DNA of 17,312 nucleotides from Actinomycetes bacterium (lineage in GTDB: Bacteria > Actinomycetota > Acidimicrobiia > Acidimicrobiales > RAAP-2), in NCBI GenBank assembly GCA_021799915.1, contig JAJYZN010000039.1:1-17312 (forward strand), written 5' to 3'. Below, piece by piece: positions 1 through 14,075 of this stretch. Numbering within the stretch: position 1 is the first letter of the stretch; each line of letters begins with the position of its first letter. The translations under genes and the position numbers were made by a program. Under the pieces are notes generated by a model. It saw only the letters and a program-made list of their open reading frames with translations. It did no database searches and was not told the origin of the DNA.

Positions 1-465
1 ACCCATGCGGGTGTTCACCGATCCCTGGGTGGCCACCTCGTGCGGGGTCCCCTTGCGCAGGAACCCGCCTTCCCCGGCGTAGGTGCCCTCGGTGTTCTCC
101 CGCACGACCACGAAATCGGTCCCGGCGGCGATGGAGCCGGGCACGCCGGTGAACGGGCGGAGGTTCACGTAGAGGTCCAGCTCGAAGCGCAGCCGCAGGA
201 GGAGGCCGCGTTCGAGGGTGCCGGGCGGCACGCTGGTGTCGCCGACCGGCGGCCCCACAGCTCCGAGCAGGATGGCGTCGAAGCCCCGCAGCTCTTCGAG
301 GACCGAGTCCTCGAGCACCTCGCCGGTGCGGAGGTAGTGGGCCGCCCCGAGCTCGTAGTCCACGGTGTCGAGCTCGACGCCGGCGGCGGCCACCACCTTC
401 AGAGCTTCGGCCAGCACCTCGGGCCCGATGCCGTCGCCCCCTATCACCGCCACCCTGTTGGTCAC
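1..465 (-). CDS. leuB: 3-isopropylmalate dehydrogenase, N-terminal part (cut by window edge)
   Basis: LeuB oxidatively decarboxylates 3-isopropylmalate to 2-ketoisocaproate with NAD, the last committed step of leucine synthesis, in the cytoplasm. The 155 codons visible start [17 protein letters not shown], the usual N-terminus of the isocitrate/isopropylmalate dehydrogenase family. They include the substrate-binding arginine stretch [15 protein letters not shown] and the motif [16 protein letters not shown]. The C-terminal half lies outside the window. The start is GTG at 463-465, chosen because AGGAG lies 6 nt upstream and the protein aligns with family N-termini from this point. The gene diverges from greA-leuC-leuD and is preceded by its own promoter, leader peptide and terminator, so it is probably controlled by attenuation. 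The reading frame is open to the window edge. Identification is firm; only the missing part cannot be judged. Confidence 0.95.
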   Translation of the reverse strand, partial: MTNRVAVIGGDGIGPEVLAEALKVVAAAGVELDTVDYELGAAHYLRTGEVLEDSVLEELRGFDAILLGAVGPPVGDTSVPPGTLERGLLLRLRFELDLYVNLRPFTGVPGSIAAGTDFVVVRENTEGTYAGEGGFLRKGTPHEVATQGSVNTRMG

Positions 466-491
466 TTCTTGCTCCTCGACGTGTTCCCCGG

Positions 492-520
492 AAATAAAAA
501 ACCGCCCACGGTGTGGACGG
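492..520 (-). terminator. Intrinsic terminator/attenuator in the leuB leader
   Basis: On the minus strand the arms CCGTCCAC and GTGGGCGG form an 8-bp stem (one G-U pair) with a 3-nt loop. TTTTTT, an A and TTT follow directly. It sits between the leader peptide and the leuB Shine-Dalgarno sequence, so termination here would prevent leuB expression. This is the position and form of a classical attenuator. I could not find a strong competing antiterminator pairing by hand. Confidence 0.85.
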
Positions 521-528
521 TCGGACGG

Positions 529-550
529 GTGCGCACTCATCGGTGCGCAC
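529..550 (-). promoter_or_regulatory. Leader stem between the leuB leader peptide and its terminator
   Basis: Two copies of GTGCGCAC, itself a palindrome, are separated by 6 nt and can pair into a perfect 8-bp stem. The stem begins at the base after the leader-peptide stop codon, so a ribosome stalled on the Val/Ile/Ile codons would cover its first arm. Its role as a pause or protector stem is inferred from this position. Confidence 0.65.
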
Positions 551-577
551 CTACGAAATGATTACCTGCACCTTCAC
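551..577 (-). CDS. leuB leader peptide (MKVQVIIS), probably leaderless
   Basis: A nine-codon reading frame, GTG AAG GTG CAG GTA ATC ATT TCG TAG, encodes MKVQVIIS. After the start, four of seven codons are Val or Ile, ending in Val-Ile-Ile just before the stop. The GTG lies 7 nt after the -10 box, where transcription would start, and has no Shine-Dalgarno sequence, so translation would have to be leaderless. The frame is followed by a stem and an intrinsic terminator, as expected for a branched-chain amino acid attenuator. It contains no leucine codon, so sensing would be of valine or isoleucine charging. The ORF is too short to prove from sequence alone; the context is the main support. Confidence 0.6.
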   Translation of the reverse strand: MKVQVIIS

Positions 578-584
578 GACCAGA

Positions 585-614
585 ATTGTCCCGCATCGCC
601 AGGCACCGTGTCAA
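585..614 (-). promoter_or_regulatory. leuB promoter (TTGACA-N18-GACAAT)
   Basis: On the minus strand there is a perfect -35 TTGACA (609-614), an 18-nt spacer and a -10 GACAAT (585-590). The predicted start of transcription is about position 577, the first base of the leader-peptide GTG. The promoter lies in the 181-bp gap between divergent leuB and greA; the greA promoter must overlap this region but shows no clear consensus. Confidence 0.7.
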
Positions 615-646
615 CCGGCGCTTCAACTGACGATAGCCTCGGTGCC

Positions 647-1111
647 GTGGAACCGGCACGTCTGACTCCAGAGACCTACGAACGACTCCAGGCCGAGCTG
701 GAGGACCTCACCACCCGGGGACGGGTGGAGATCGCCCAGGCCATCGAAGCGGCTCGGGCGCTGGGTGACCTCTCGGAGAACGGTGACTACCACGCGGCCA
801 AGGACACGCAGGGGAAGATGGAGTCCCGGATCCGCCAGCTCCAGGCCATGCTGAAGACCGCCGTCGTGGTCGGCCCGTCCGGGGACGACGGTTGCGTGGG
901 ACACGGGGTGGTCGTCACCCTGCGCTACGAGGGAGACGACATCCAGGAGTTCTTCGTGGGCTCCATCGAGGAGCGGCGGGGCGGCATGCCGGTCGTGTCA
1001 CCCGAAGCGCCCCTCGGTCGGGCGCTCATGGGGCGGAGCGCCGGCGACACGGTCGAGTACGAGGCGCCCGGCGGGGTCCTGCGGGTCGAGATCGTCAAGG
1101 TCGGCCAGTGA
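647..1111 (+). CDS. greA: Transcription elongation factor GreA
   Basis: GreA enters the RNA polymerase secondary channel and stimulates cleavage of backtracked RNA. The 154-residue protein has the normal family length. Residues 1-75 are the N-terminal antiparallel coiled coil. Its tip carries the acidic pair D41 and E44 in GDLSENGDY, the residues that position the catalytic metal in GreA. The C-terminal FKBP-like domain follows, with [10 protein letters not shown] and the closing [17 protein letters not shown]. The GTG start at 647 is chosen because the protein aligns with GreA from there; the open frame upstream is non-coding leader of leuB on the other strand. No Shine-Dalgarno sequence is evident. 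The stop overlaps the leuC start (GTGA), making greA the first gene of a leucine operon, which is an unusual place for it. Confidence 0.93.
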   Translation: MEPARLTPETYERLQAELEDLTTRGRVEIAQAIEAARALGDLSENGDYHAAKDTQGKMESRIRQLQAMLKTAVVVGPSGDDGCVGHGVVVTLRYEGDDIQEFFVGSIEERRGGMPVVSPEAPLGRALMGRSAGDTVEYEAPGGVLRVEIVKVGQ

Positions 1112-2517
1112 GCGCCGCGCCCAGGACGCTGTCGGAGAAGGTGTGGGACGCCCACGTGGTCCACCACGCCGACGGCGAGCCCGACCTGCTCTTCATCGAT
1201 CTCCACCTGCTCCACGAAGTGACCTCCCCACAGGCCTTCGACGGCCTCAGGCTGGCCGACCGGGGCGTGCGCCGTCCGGACCTGACCGTGGCCACGGCCG
1301 ACCACAACGTCCCCACCACCGATATCGACAAGCCCGTCGCCGACCCGATCTCGGCCAAGCAGCTGGCGGTGCTGAACGCCAACTGTGCCGAGTTCGGCAT
1401 CGCCTGCTACCCGATGGGCGACCCGAACCAGGGGATCGTCCACGTGATCGGCCCCGAGCTGGGGCTCACGCAGCCCGGCATGACCATCGTGTGCGGCGAC
1501 AGCCACACCTCTACCCACGGGGCCTTCGGCGCGCTGGCGTTCGGGATCGGCACCAGCGAGGTCGAGCACGTGCTGGCCACCCAGACCCTTCCCCAGCTCC
1601 GGCCCTCGACGATGTCGGTCACGGTCGAGGGCGAGCTTCCGGCCGGTGTGACGGCCAAGGACGTGGCGCTGGCCGTCATCGGGCGGATCGGCACCGGGGG
1701 CGGCTCGGGCCACGTGATCGAGTACCGCGGCTCGGCGATCCGGTCCCTGTCCATGGAGGGTCGGATGACCCTGTGCAACATGAGCATCGAGGGTGGTGCC
1801 CGGGCCGGGATGGTCGCCCCGGACCAGACCACCATCGCCTACGTCGAAGGTCGCCCCCACGCCCCGAAGGGTGCAGCGTGGGAGGAGGCCGTCGCCTACT
1901 GGTCCACGCTCGTCACGGACGAGGGCGCGGCGTTCGACAAGGAGGTCGGCGTCGACGCCGCCATGCTGGTGCCCCACGTCACCTGGGGCACCAATCCGGC
2001 CCAGGTGGTGCCGATCGACGCCAGCGTGCCCGGTCCCGACTCCTTCACCGACCCCGGCGAGCGCGAGGCCGCGGCGCGCGCACTGGCGTACATGGGCCTC
2101 ACCGCCGGTACGCCGATGCGGGACATCGCCGTGGACACCGTGTTCCTCGGGTCGTGCACCAACTCGCGGATCGAGGACCTCCGGGCGGCCGCAGCCGTCC
2201 TCGACGGCCGTCACGTCCACCCTGGCATCCGGGCACTGGCCGTCCCCGGATCGCGCCGAGTAAGGGAGCAGGCCGAGTCGGAGGGCCTGGACCGCGTGCT
2301 GCGGGCATCCGGCTTCGAATGGCGGGAGCCGGGCTGCTCGATGTGCCTGGCCATGAACCCCGACAAGCTGGCCGTGGGCGAGCGTTGTGCCTCGACCTCG
2401 AACCGGAACTTCGAGGGTCGCCAGGGGCGTGGAGGCCGGACCCACCTCGTCTCGCCCGCGGTGGCCGCCGCCACGGCCGTCGCCGGACGGTTCGCCGCCC
2501 CCGGGGACCTGGACTGA
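1108..2517 (+). CDS. leuC: 3-isopropylmalate dehydratase large subunit
   Basis: LeuC with LeuD isomerises 2-isopropylmalate to 3-isopropylmalate using a [4Fe-4S] cluster. The protein has 469 residues, normal for bacterial LeuC. It shows the aconitase-family motif [19 protein letters not shown] at about residues 128-146 and the three cluster cysteines: C350 in [11 protein letters not shown], and C410 and C413 in [11 protein letters not shown]. The end [20 protein letters not shown] is also typical. The GTG start at 1108 overlaps the greA stop by 4 nt, so translation is probably coupled, and the start matches the family N-terminus ([12 protein letters not shown]). leuD follows after 3 nt. The longer open frame upstream of 1108 is a shadow of greA. 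Confidence 0.97.
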   Translation: MSAAPRTLSEKVWDAHVVHHADGEPDLLFIDLHLLHEVTSPQAFDGLRLADRGVRRPDLTVATADHNVPTTDIDKPVADPISAKQLAVLNANCAEFGIACYPMGDPNQGIVHVIGPELGLTQPGMTIVCGDSHTSTHGAFGALAFGIGTSEVEHVLATQTLPQLRPSTMSVTVEGELPAGVTAKDVALAVIGRIGTGGGSGHVIEYRGSAIRSLSMEGRMTLCNMSIEGGARAGMVAPDQTTIAYVEGRPHAPKGAAWEEAVAYWSTLVTDEGAAFDKEVGVDAAMLVPHVTWGTNPAQVVPIDASVPGPDSFTDPGEREAAARALAYMGLTAGTPMRDIAVDTVFLGSCTNSRIEDLRAAAAVLDGRHVHPGIRALAVPGSRRVREQAESEGLDRVLRASGFEWREPGCSMCLAMNPDKLAVGERCASTSNRNFEGRQGRGGRTHLVSPAVAAATAVAGRFAAPGDLD

Positions 2518-2520
2518 GCG

Positions 2521-3111
2521 ATGGAGCCGGTCACCATCATCTCGGGGAGAGCCGTGCCCCTCGACCGCTCCGACGTCGACACCGACCAGATCATCCCGTC
2601 GGACTGGCTGAAGCGGGTCGAGCGCACCGGGTTCGGGGCCGGGCTGTTCTCCGAGTGGCGGGACGACCGCAACTTCGTCCTGAACCACCCCGAGTACGCC
2701 GGGGCCACCATCCTGGTCGCCGCCCACAACTTCGGCACCGGATCGTCCCGGGAGCACGCCGTGTGGGCGCTCATGGACTACGGGTTCAAGGCCGTGGTCT
2801 CGTCCGGGTTCGCCGACATCTTCCGGAACAACTGCACCAAGCAGGGCCTGGTCCCGGTACAGGTCTCACCCGAGCTCGACCGCGAGCTCCTCGATGCGGT
2901 GGCGGCCGATCCCTCCCTGGAGCTCACCATCGACGTGGCTCGGGGGACGATCGAAGCCCCGGCGGCGGGGATCGAGGGGAGCTTCCCTCTCGACGAGTTC
3001 ACCCGCGAACGCCTGGTCAACGGCTGGGACGACATCGGGCTCTCCCTGCGCTACTCGTCGGACATCGACGCCTTCGAGGCGGCGCGGCCGGCGTGGCTCC
3101 CCAGCTCTTAG
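2521..3111 (+). CDS. leuD: 3-isopropylmalate dehydratase small subunit
   Basis: This swivelling-domain subunit completes the LeuCD isomerase. It has 196 residues, the normal family length, and no frame damage. Family motifs are present: the N-terminal LDRSDVDTDQIIPSDWLK, the substrate-binding loop NFGTGSSREHAVWAL at about residues 70-84, and SSGFADIFRNNCTKQGL, which is conserved in LeuD. The ATG at 2521 lies 3 nt after the leuC stop, so the two subunits should be made in step. The stop TAG shares bases with the stop of the convergent adenine deaminase gene (4-nt overlap). No terminator hairpin is visible between them. Confidence 0.97.
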   Translation: MEPVTIISGRAVPLDRSDVDTDQIIPSDWLKRVERTGFGAGLFSEWRDDRNFVLNHPEYAGATILVAAHNFGTGSSREHAVWALMDYGFKAVVSSGFADIFRNNCTKQGLVPVQVSPELDRELLDAVAADPSLELTIDVARGTIEAPAAGIEGSFPLDEFTRERLVNGWDDIGLSLRYSSDIDAFEAARPAWLPSS

Positions 3112-4823
3112 ACGGTCACCGGCACCAATTCGAAGGCGTTGACGTCGACGAGCCCCTGGTCGGTCAGCCGTAGCTCGGGAATGACCGACAGCCCGAGGAA
3201 GCTGAGCTGCATGAACGGAGCCGGGAGCGTCACGCCCAGCTGCCGGGCGGCAGCCACCAGGACGTCGAGACCCCGGGCCACCGTGGCGGCCGTCTGGTCG
3301 CTCATGAGCCCGCCGACGGGAAGCGCCAGCTCGGCCACCACCTGACCGTTCCCGTCGACCACCACCTGCCCCCCGCCCAGCTCGGCCAGCCGGCGCGTGG
3401 CCGCCGCCATGGCGTCCGGACCGCGATCGTCGGCGGCCCCCACCACCATGACGTTGTGGGCGTCGTGTCCCACGGTGGATGCCAGGGCCCCGCGCTCGAG
3501 GCCGAAGCCGTGGACCCACCCCAGGCCTACCCGGCCCGTCCCCCGGTGCCGCTCCACCACGGCCAGGCGGGCGATCCCCGGACCGGACGGGTCGGTGACC
3601 AGGGAACGGGTGGTGAGCGAGCCGGGCTCGATGCCGATGACCCGTGCGGTCGATCCGCTGCGCAGGCGGAACTGGTCCCCGTCGGGTGCCGGGTCCAGGT
3701 GCACCGATCGGCACATCCAGTCGGGCGGTGGCGTCGAGGGCACGGCGTCGGGAACGATCCGTCCCTCGGTGGCCACGAGCCGTCCGGCCTGCCACACCAT
3801 CCTCGGGCGGAACCCGGCCAGCCGGTCGAAGCACACGATGTCGGCCTGGTGGCCCGGTCCGAGGGACCCCAGCTCGGTGAACCCGTGGTACTCGGCCGGG
3901 TTCGCCGTGGCCATGACCAGGGCGTCGATCTCGGACACCCCGGCGGCCACGGCCAAGGCCAGGCAGTCGTTCACGTGGCCCCGCTCGAGCAGCGTGTCGG
4001 GCTCGCGGTCGTCGGTGCACAGCGCGACGTGGTCGGTCCCGTGACGGAGCACGGTGGGGATGAGGGCATCGAGGTTCTGACTGGCCGAGCCCTGCCGGAT
4101 GAAGATCCACATTCCCTTCCGGCGCTTCTCCTCGGCCTCGTCGAACGTGGTGCACTCGTGGTCGGACTCCACCCCGGCCGCCAGGTACGCGTCGAGCTGT
4201 GGTCCACCGAGCCCGGGGGCATGCCCGTCCACCCGGCGTCGGCCGGCCGTGGCGATCCGGGCCAGCATCTCGGGGTCCCCGGCTACCACGCCCGGGTAGT
4301 TCATCACCTCGGCCACCCCGATCGCCCCGTGCTCGTCCATGAGGGCACGGATGTCACGGGCTGTCAGCTCGGCGCCCGAGCTCTCGAACGGAGATGCCGG
4401 CACGCAGGAGGAGGCGCAGACTCCGAAGGTGAAGGGGAGCCGCGCCGCCGCCTCGACCAGCGCTGCCACCCCGGGGATCCCGAAGACGTTGGCGATCTCG
4501 TGAGGGTCGGCGGCCACGGCCGTGGTGCCCAGGGGCAGCACCGTGCGGACGAACTCGTCGACCCACAGCTTGGTGGACTCGAGGTGCATGTGGGCGTCGA
4601 TGAGACCCGGGGTGAGGGCCGCACCGCCCACGTCGATCACCTGGAGCGCCTCGCGCTTGGGTCCGTTCCATCCGGCCACGATCCCGTCGGCGATGATCAG
4701 GTCCGTCTCGACCCATTCCCGGGTCGCCGGGGACAGGACACGCCCGCCCGTGATCAGGAGATCACCCGGCTGGTCCCCCCGGGCGACGGCCAGGACCCGG
4801 GCACTGGCGGGTCGGCGAGCCAT
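3108..4823 (-). CDS. ade: Adenine deaminase (amidohydrolase family)
   Basis: The enzyme hydrolyses adenine to hypoxanthine and ammonia for purine salvage. The 571-residue length matches bacterial Ade (about 550-600). The metal-binding amidohydrolase motif LTPGLIDAHMHLES holds H78 and H80. Further signatures are PHEIANVFG, GVAEVMNYPGVV, DGHAPGLGG, ALCTDDREPDTL and, in the C-terminal Ade-specific domain, VGHDAHNVMVVG. Together these separate it from dihydroorotases and from cytosine deaminases. The start ATG at 4823 sits 6 nt after a possible -10 (TACGAT), so the mRNA may be leaderless, although GAGG just before the ATG could be a weak, very close ribosome site. It stands alone on the minus strand between leuD and the HNH gene, with no pathway link to its neighbours. 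Confidence 0.93.
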   Translation of the reverse strand: MARRPASARVLAVARGDQPGDLLITGGRVLSPATREWVETDLIIADGIVAGWNGPKREALQVIDVGGAALTPGLIDAHMHLESTKLWVDEFVRTVLPLGTTAVAADPHEIANVFGIPGVAALVEAAARLPFTFGVCASSCVPASPFESSGAELTARDIRALMDEHGAIGVAEVMNYPGVVAGDPEMLARIATAGRRRVDGHAPGLGGPQLDAYLAAGVESDHECTTFDEAEEKRRKGMWIFIRQGSASQNLDALIPTVLRHGTDHVALCTDDREPDTLLERGHVNDCLALAVAAGVSEIDALVMATANPAEYHGFTELGSLGPGHQADIVCFDRLAGFRPRMVWQAGRLVATEGRIVPDAVPSTPPPDWMCRSVHLDPAPDGDQFRLRSGSTARVIGIEPGSLTTRSLVTDPSGPGIARLAVVERHRGTGRVGLGWVHGFGLERGALASTVGHDAHNVMVVGAADDRGPDAMAAATRRLAELGGGQVVVDGNGQVVAELALPVGGLMSDQTAATVARGLDVLVAAARQLGVTLPAPFMQLSFLGLSVIPELRLTDQGLVDVNAFELVPVTV

Positions 4824-4881
4824 GCCTCGATCGTACCGGTGCTCCTGACCCTTTGATACACCTCCGTGCGATCATCTCTCC
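4824..4881. promoter_or_regulatory. Divergent start region of ade and the HNH gene
   Basis: Only 58 bp separate the two divergent starts. On the minus strand TACGAT (4830-4835) lies 6 nt from the ade ATG. On the plus strand GATCAT (4870-4875) lies 6 nt from the HNH gene ATG. Both could be -10 boxes for leaderless messages; neither has a convincing -35 box. No Shine-Dalgarno sequence precedes the plus-strand gene. This is weak, spacing-based evidence. Confidence 0.3.
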
Positions 4882-7880
<2,999 letters not shown>

Positions 7881-7889
7881 AGTCCTTCC

Positions 7890-7918
7890 ATGGTGCCACC
7901 AGGTCGAGCTCACGTCAA
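7890..7918 (-). promoter_or_regulatory. leuA promoter (TTGACG-N17-CACCAT)
   Basis: On the minus strand TTGACG (7913-7918) and CACCAT (7890-7895) are 17 nt apart. The -35 box lies within the last codons of serA and the whole promoter is just upstream of the leader peptide. The -10 match is modest (A at position 2 and T at position 6 are kept). Read-through from serA remains possible. Confidence 0.5.
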
Positions 7919-9486
7919 GAGGTCGATCCGGTGGACGTCGGTGATGCCGTCGCTGCCGGTGAGCCGGGCCAGGACGTCGTCGGGCACCGGCTCCCCGGTG
8001 GAGAGGACCATGAGGGCCGTGTCGCTGTCCCGGCTGGGCCCGACGGCCATCGACGAGATGGAGATGCCGGCGTCACCGAGCACCAGGCCGACCACCCCGA
8101 CCATGCCCGGTCGGTCGTCGTTGCGCACGACGAGCATGTGCGGGGCCGGCGGCACTTCGACGGCGTGCTCGTCCACCATCACGACACGGGGCTCGGGCTG
8201 GATCCCGGCGCCGGTGAGGGTCCCGGCGACGGCGTGCCCACCCGACCGGAGCGTCATGAGGCTTCGGTAGTTCGGCGAGGCCCCGGCAGAGGTCTCACGG
8301 ACATCGAGGCCCCTCTGCTCGGCCAGCTGGGGAGCGTTCACGTAGGAGACCGGCTCCTCGGTGGTGGCGGCGAACACGCCTTTCAGGGCCGAGAGGGTGA
8401 GGATGCCCGTTCCCGCCTTGGCCAGCTCCCCGTGGTACTCGATGTCGAGGTGGTCGGGGAGCCCGTCGTGGAGGCTGGCGAAGAACCTCCCGAGCTGCTC
8501 GGCCAGTGCCATGTACGGGCGGACCGTCTCGGAGACGTCGGTGGCCGCCACGTTCACGGCGTAGGGGACGAAGTCCCCGGCCAAGGCCAGGAGCACCTGC
8601 TCGGCGATGGTGACGCCGGCCTTGTCCTGGGCCTCTTCGGTCGACGCCCCCAGGTGAGGGGTCACCACCACCGAGTCCAGTGCCAGGAGCGGCGATCCGG
8701 TCGGCGGCTCGCTGGCGAAGACGTCCAGCCCGGCCCCGCCCACGATGCCGTCACGGATGGCCTCGGCCAGGGCCTCTTCGTCGACGATCCCGCCGCGGGC
8801 CGTGTTGACGATCCGGATCCCGGGCTTGGCCTTGGCCAGGAGGTCGCGGTTCACCAGACCCACGGTCTCGGGCGTCTTGGGAGTGTGGATGGTGACGAAG
8901 TCGGACTCGGCGAAGAGCTCTTCCACGCTCCGCAGCTCCACCCCCATGGCCCGGGCCCGCTCTGCCGAGATGTACGGGTCGAAGGCCAGGAGCCGCATGC
9001 CGAAGGCCAGGGCCCGCTGGGCCACGAGCGATCCGGCCCGACCCAGGCCGACGATGCCCAGGACCTTGCCGTGGAGCTCGACCCCCTGCCACTTCGAGCG
9101 CTCCCAGCGCCCCTCCTTCAGGGCGGCGTGGGCCTGGGGGATGTTCCGGGCCTGGGACAGCAGCAGCCCCATGGCCTGCTCGGCCACCGAGAGCGTGTTC
9201 GACGTGGGGGCGTTCACCACCATGACGCCGCGCCTGGTGGCTTCGGAGACGTCCACGTTGTCCAGACCGACCCCGGCCCGACCGACCACCACCAGGTCGG
9301 TGCCGGCGGCCAGGACCTCGGCGGTCACGGTGGTGGCCGAACGGATGATGAGCGCCTGGGCCCCGGGCACCGTCTCCACCAGCGCCTCGGGGCTCAACCC
9401 CTCCTGGACGTCCACTTCGTGGCCCGCTTCGCTCAGCAGGTCCAGCCCGCTCTGGGCGATCTTCTCGGTCACCAGCACCCGTGCCA

Positions 9487-9487
<1 letters not shown>
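7910..9487 (-). CDS. serA: D-3-phosphoglycerate dehydrogenase (long form with ACT domain)
   Basis: SerA oxidises 3-phosphoglycerate to 3-phosphohydroxypyruvate with NAD, the entry step of serine synthesis. The 525-residue length matches the long mycobacterial form: dehydrogenase core, intervening substrate-binding (ASB) domain and C-terminal ACT domain for serine feedback. The NAD fold carries GLGRAG (residues 147-152) with D170 following beta-2. The catalytic triad positions are visible as R231 in NTARGGIVDEEAL, E260 in FASEPP and H278 in TPHLGASTEEAQ. The ACT domain begins near HMLVVRNDDRPGMVGVVG. The ATG at 9487 overlaps the aminotransferase stop by one base (TGATG) and has GGAG just upstream, so the two genes form an operon. 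Confidence 0.96.
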
Positions 9488-12551
<3,064 letters not shown>

Positions 12552-12573
<22 letters not shown>

Positions 12574-13577
12574 ACCCGCTGCTTCCCCGCCGAGATGAAG
12601 GGCATCATGGCCCTGAGCTCGGCCCCCACCTTCTCGATCTGGTGCTGGCGCCCCTGTTCTTGGAGCTTGTGGAAGTTCGGCCGGCCGGCCCGGTTCTCGG
12701 CGATCCACTCCTCGGCGAAGGACCCGTCGCGGATGTCGCTCAGGATGCGCTCCATGGTGGCCCGGACCTCGTCGCTGATCACCCGGGGCCCACGGGTCAG
12801 GTCGCCGTACTCGGCGGTGTCGGAGATCGAGTAGCGCATCCCGGCGATCCCCTGCTCGTACATGAGGTCGACGATCAGCTTGAGCTCGTGCAGGCACTCG
12901 AAGTAGGCCGACTCGGGCTGGTAGCCGGCTGCCACCAGGGTCTCGAACCCGGCGGTGGCCAGAGCGGTGAGCCCCCCGCATAGCACCACCTGCTCGCCGA
13001 ACAGGTCGGTCTCGGTCTCCTCGGCGAACGTCGTGTCCAGCACCCCGGCCCGGGTGGCCCCGATGCCGTGGGCGTACGAGAGGGCCAGCGCCCGCGCGCC
13101 ACCGGTGGCGTCCTGGTGCACGGCGATGAGCGAGGGCACGCCACCGCCTTCGGTGTACGTGCGGCGTACCAGGTGGCCGGGGCCCTTGGGTGCCACCATG
13201 GCCACGTCCACGCCCTCGGGGGGGACGATCTGCCCAAACCGGATGTTGAACCCGTGGGCGAACATGAGGCAGTCGCCGGCCTCCAGGTGCGGGGCGATCC
13301 AGGTGTCGTAGACGTCCTTCTGCTCGGTGTCGGGCAGCAGGATCATGATGACGTCGGCCTCGGTCGCGGCCTGCTCGACCGAGGTGACGCGCAGGCCCGC
13401 CTCCTCGGCTTTGGCCGCGCTGGACGAGCCGTCCCGCAGCCCCACCCGCACGTCCACGCCCGACTCCGAGAGGTTCAACGCGTGGGCGTGCCCCTGGGAG
13501 CCGTATCCGAGGATCGCCACCTTGCGCCCCTGGATCAAGGAAGGATCAGCGTCGGACTCGTAGTACAGCGTGGCCAT
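12552..13577 (-). CDS. ilvC: Ketol-acid reductoisomerase (class I)
   Basis: IlvC isomerises and reduces acetolactate and acetohydroxybutyrate to the dihydroxy acids of valine and isoleucine synthesis. The 341-residue protein is a class I (short) enzyme. The Rossmann motif GYGSQG is at residues 24-29, followed by [17 protein letters not shown], whose Arg and Ser residues suit NADPH. Other motifs are [22 protein letters not shown], the acidic metal ligands in [19 protein letters not shown] and the C-terminal [18 protein letters not shown]. Two ATGs lie in tandem (13580 and 13577); the second is preferred because it is 4 nt rather than 1 nt from GGAGG. ilvN ends 9 nt upstream, so it is the last gene of an ilvB-ilvN-ilvC run. 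The 3' end overlaps the convergent hydrolase. Confidence 0.96.
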
Positions 13578-13586
13578 CATGCCTCC

Positions 13587-14075
13587 TCAGGTATGAAGCT
13601 TGGGGAGGGCGACCCTCCCGGTGCGTTGGAGCTCTTCGACCTTGTACCCCTCCAACAGGCCTTCGAAGTCGTCGATCTTCTCGGGCCGTCCGGCGATCAT
13701 AACCGTGAGCCGATCGGCACCCACATCGACGACCTCGCCGCCGAACACCCCGACCAGCTGGATGACCTGGGAACGCTCGGTCGGGCCGGCGACGACCGTG
13801 GCCAGGAGCAGTTCGCGCTGGATGGCGTCCTGCGGGGCCAGCTGGGAGATGGACACCACGTTCACCAGCTTGTCGAGCTGCTGGACGACCTGGTCGAGTG
13901 GCGCCGACTCCACGTCGACCACGATGGTGATCCGGCTGAAGCGCCCGTCCTCGTCGGTGGGGGCCACGGCCAGGGAGTAGATGTTGAACCCCCGCCGGGA
14001 GAAGAGCCCGGCCACCCGGGCCAGCACGCCGGACTTGTTCTCCACCAGGACGGACAGGACGTGGTGACGGTTCAT
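13587..14075 (-). CDS. ilvN: Acetolactate synthase small (regulatory) subunit
   Basis: This is the regulatory subunit that activates IlvB and gives valine feedback inhibition. Its 162 residues match the typical IlvN/IlvH length. The N-terminal ACT domain runs from [36 protein letters not shown] to about residue 75. The C-terminal domain contains [18 protein letters not shown] and [15 protein letters not shown], typical of ILVH-type subunits. The start ATG overlaps the ilvB stop (ATGA) and has AGGAG 5 nt upstream inside ilvB, giving tight coupling to the catalytic subunit. It ends at CTT CAT ACC TGA, 9 nt before the preferred ilvC start. Identification is firm. Confidence 0.96.
   Translation of the reverse strand: MNRHHVLSVLVENKSGVLARVAGLFSRRGFNIYSLAVAPTDEDGRFSRITIVVDVESAPLDQVVQQLDKLVNVVSISQLAPQDAIQRELLLATVVAGPTERSQVIQLVGVFGGEVVDVGADRLTVMIAGRPEKIDDFEGLLEGYKVEELQRTGRVALPKLHT

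Noticed and set aside
492..614. T-box riboswitch or other aptamer upstream of leuB
   Set aside because: The leader is too short and lacks a T-box bulge or specifier-loop layout; a leader peptide with terminator explains it. The same holds for the leuA and ilvB leaders.
365..646. Upstream extension of greA to an ATG at 365
   Set aside because: The extra residues are unlike any GreA N-terminus and cover leuB coding sequence and its leader; GTG at 647 gives the family length.
925..2757. 610-codon open frame on the minus strand, and a 676-codon plus-strand frame at 1143-3173
   Set aside because: Both are low-complexity Arg/Gly/Pro/His-rich shadows of leuC, leuD and ade in GC-rich DNA; no family motifs.
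3456..4856. 466-codon plus-strand open frame opposite ade
   Set aside because: A complement-frame shadow: the minus strand has clear adenine deaminase motifs over the same span.
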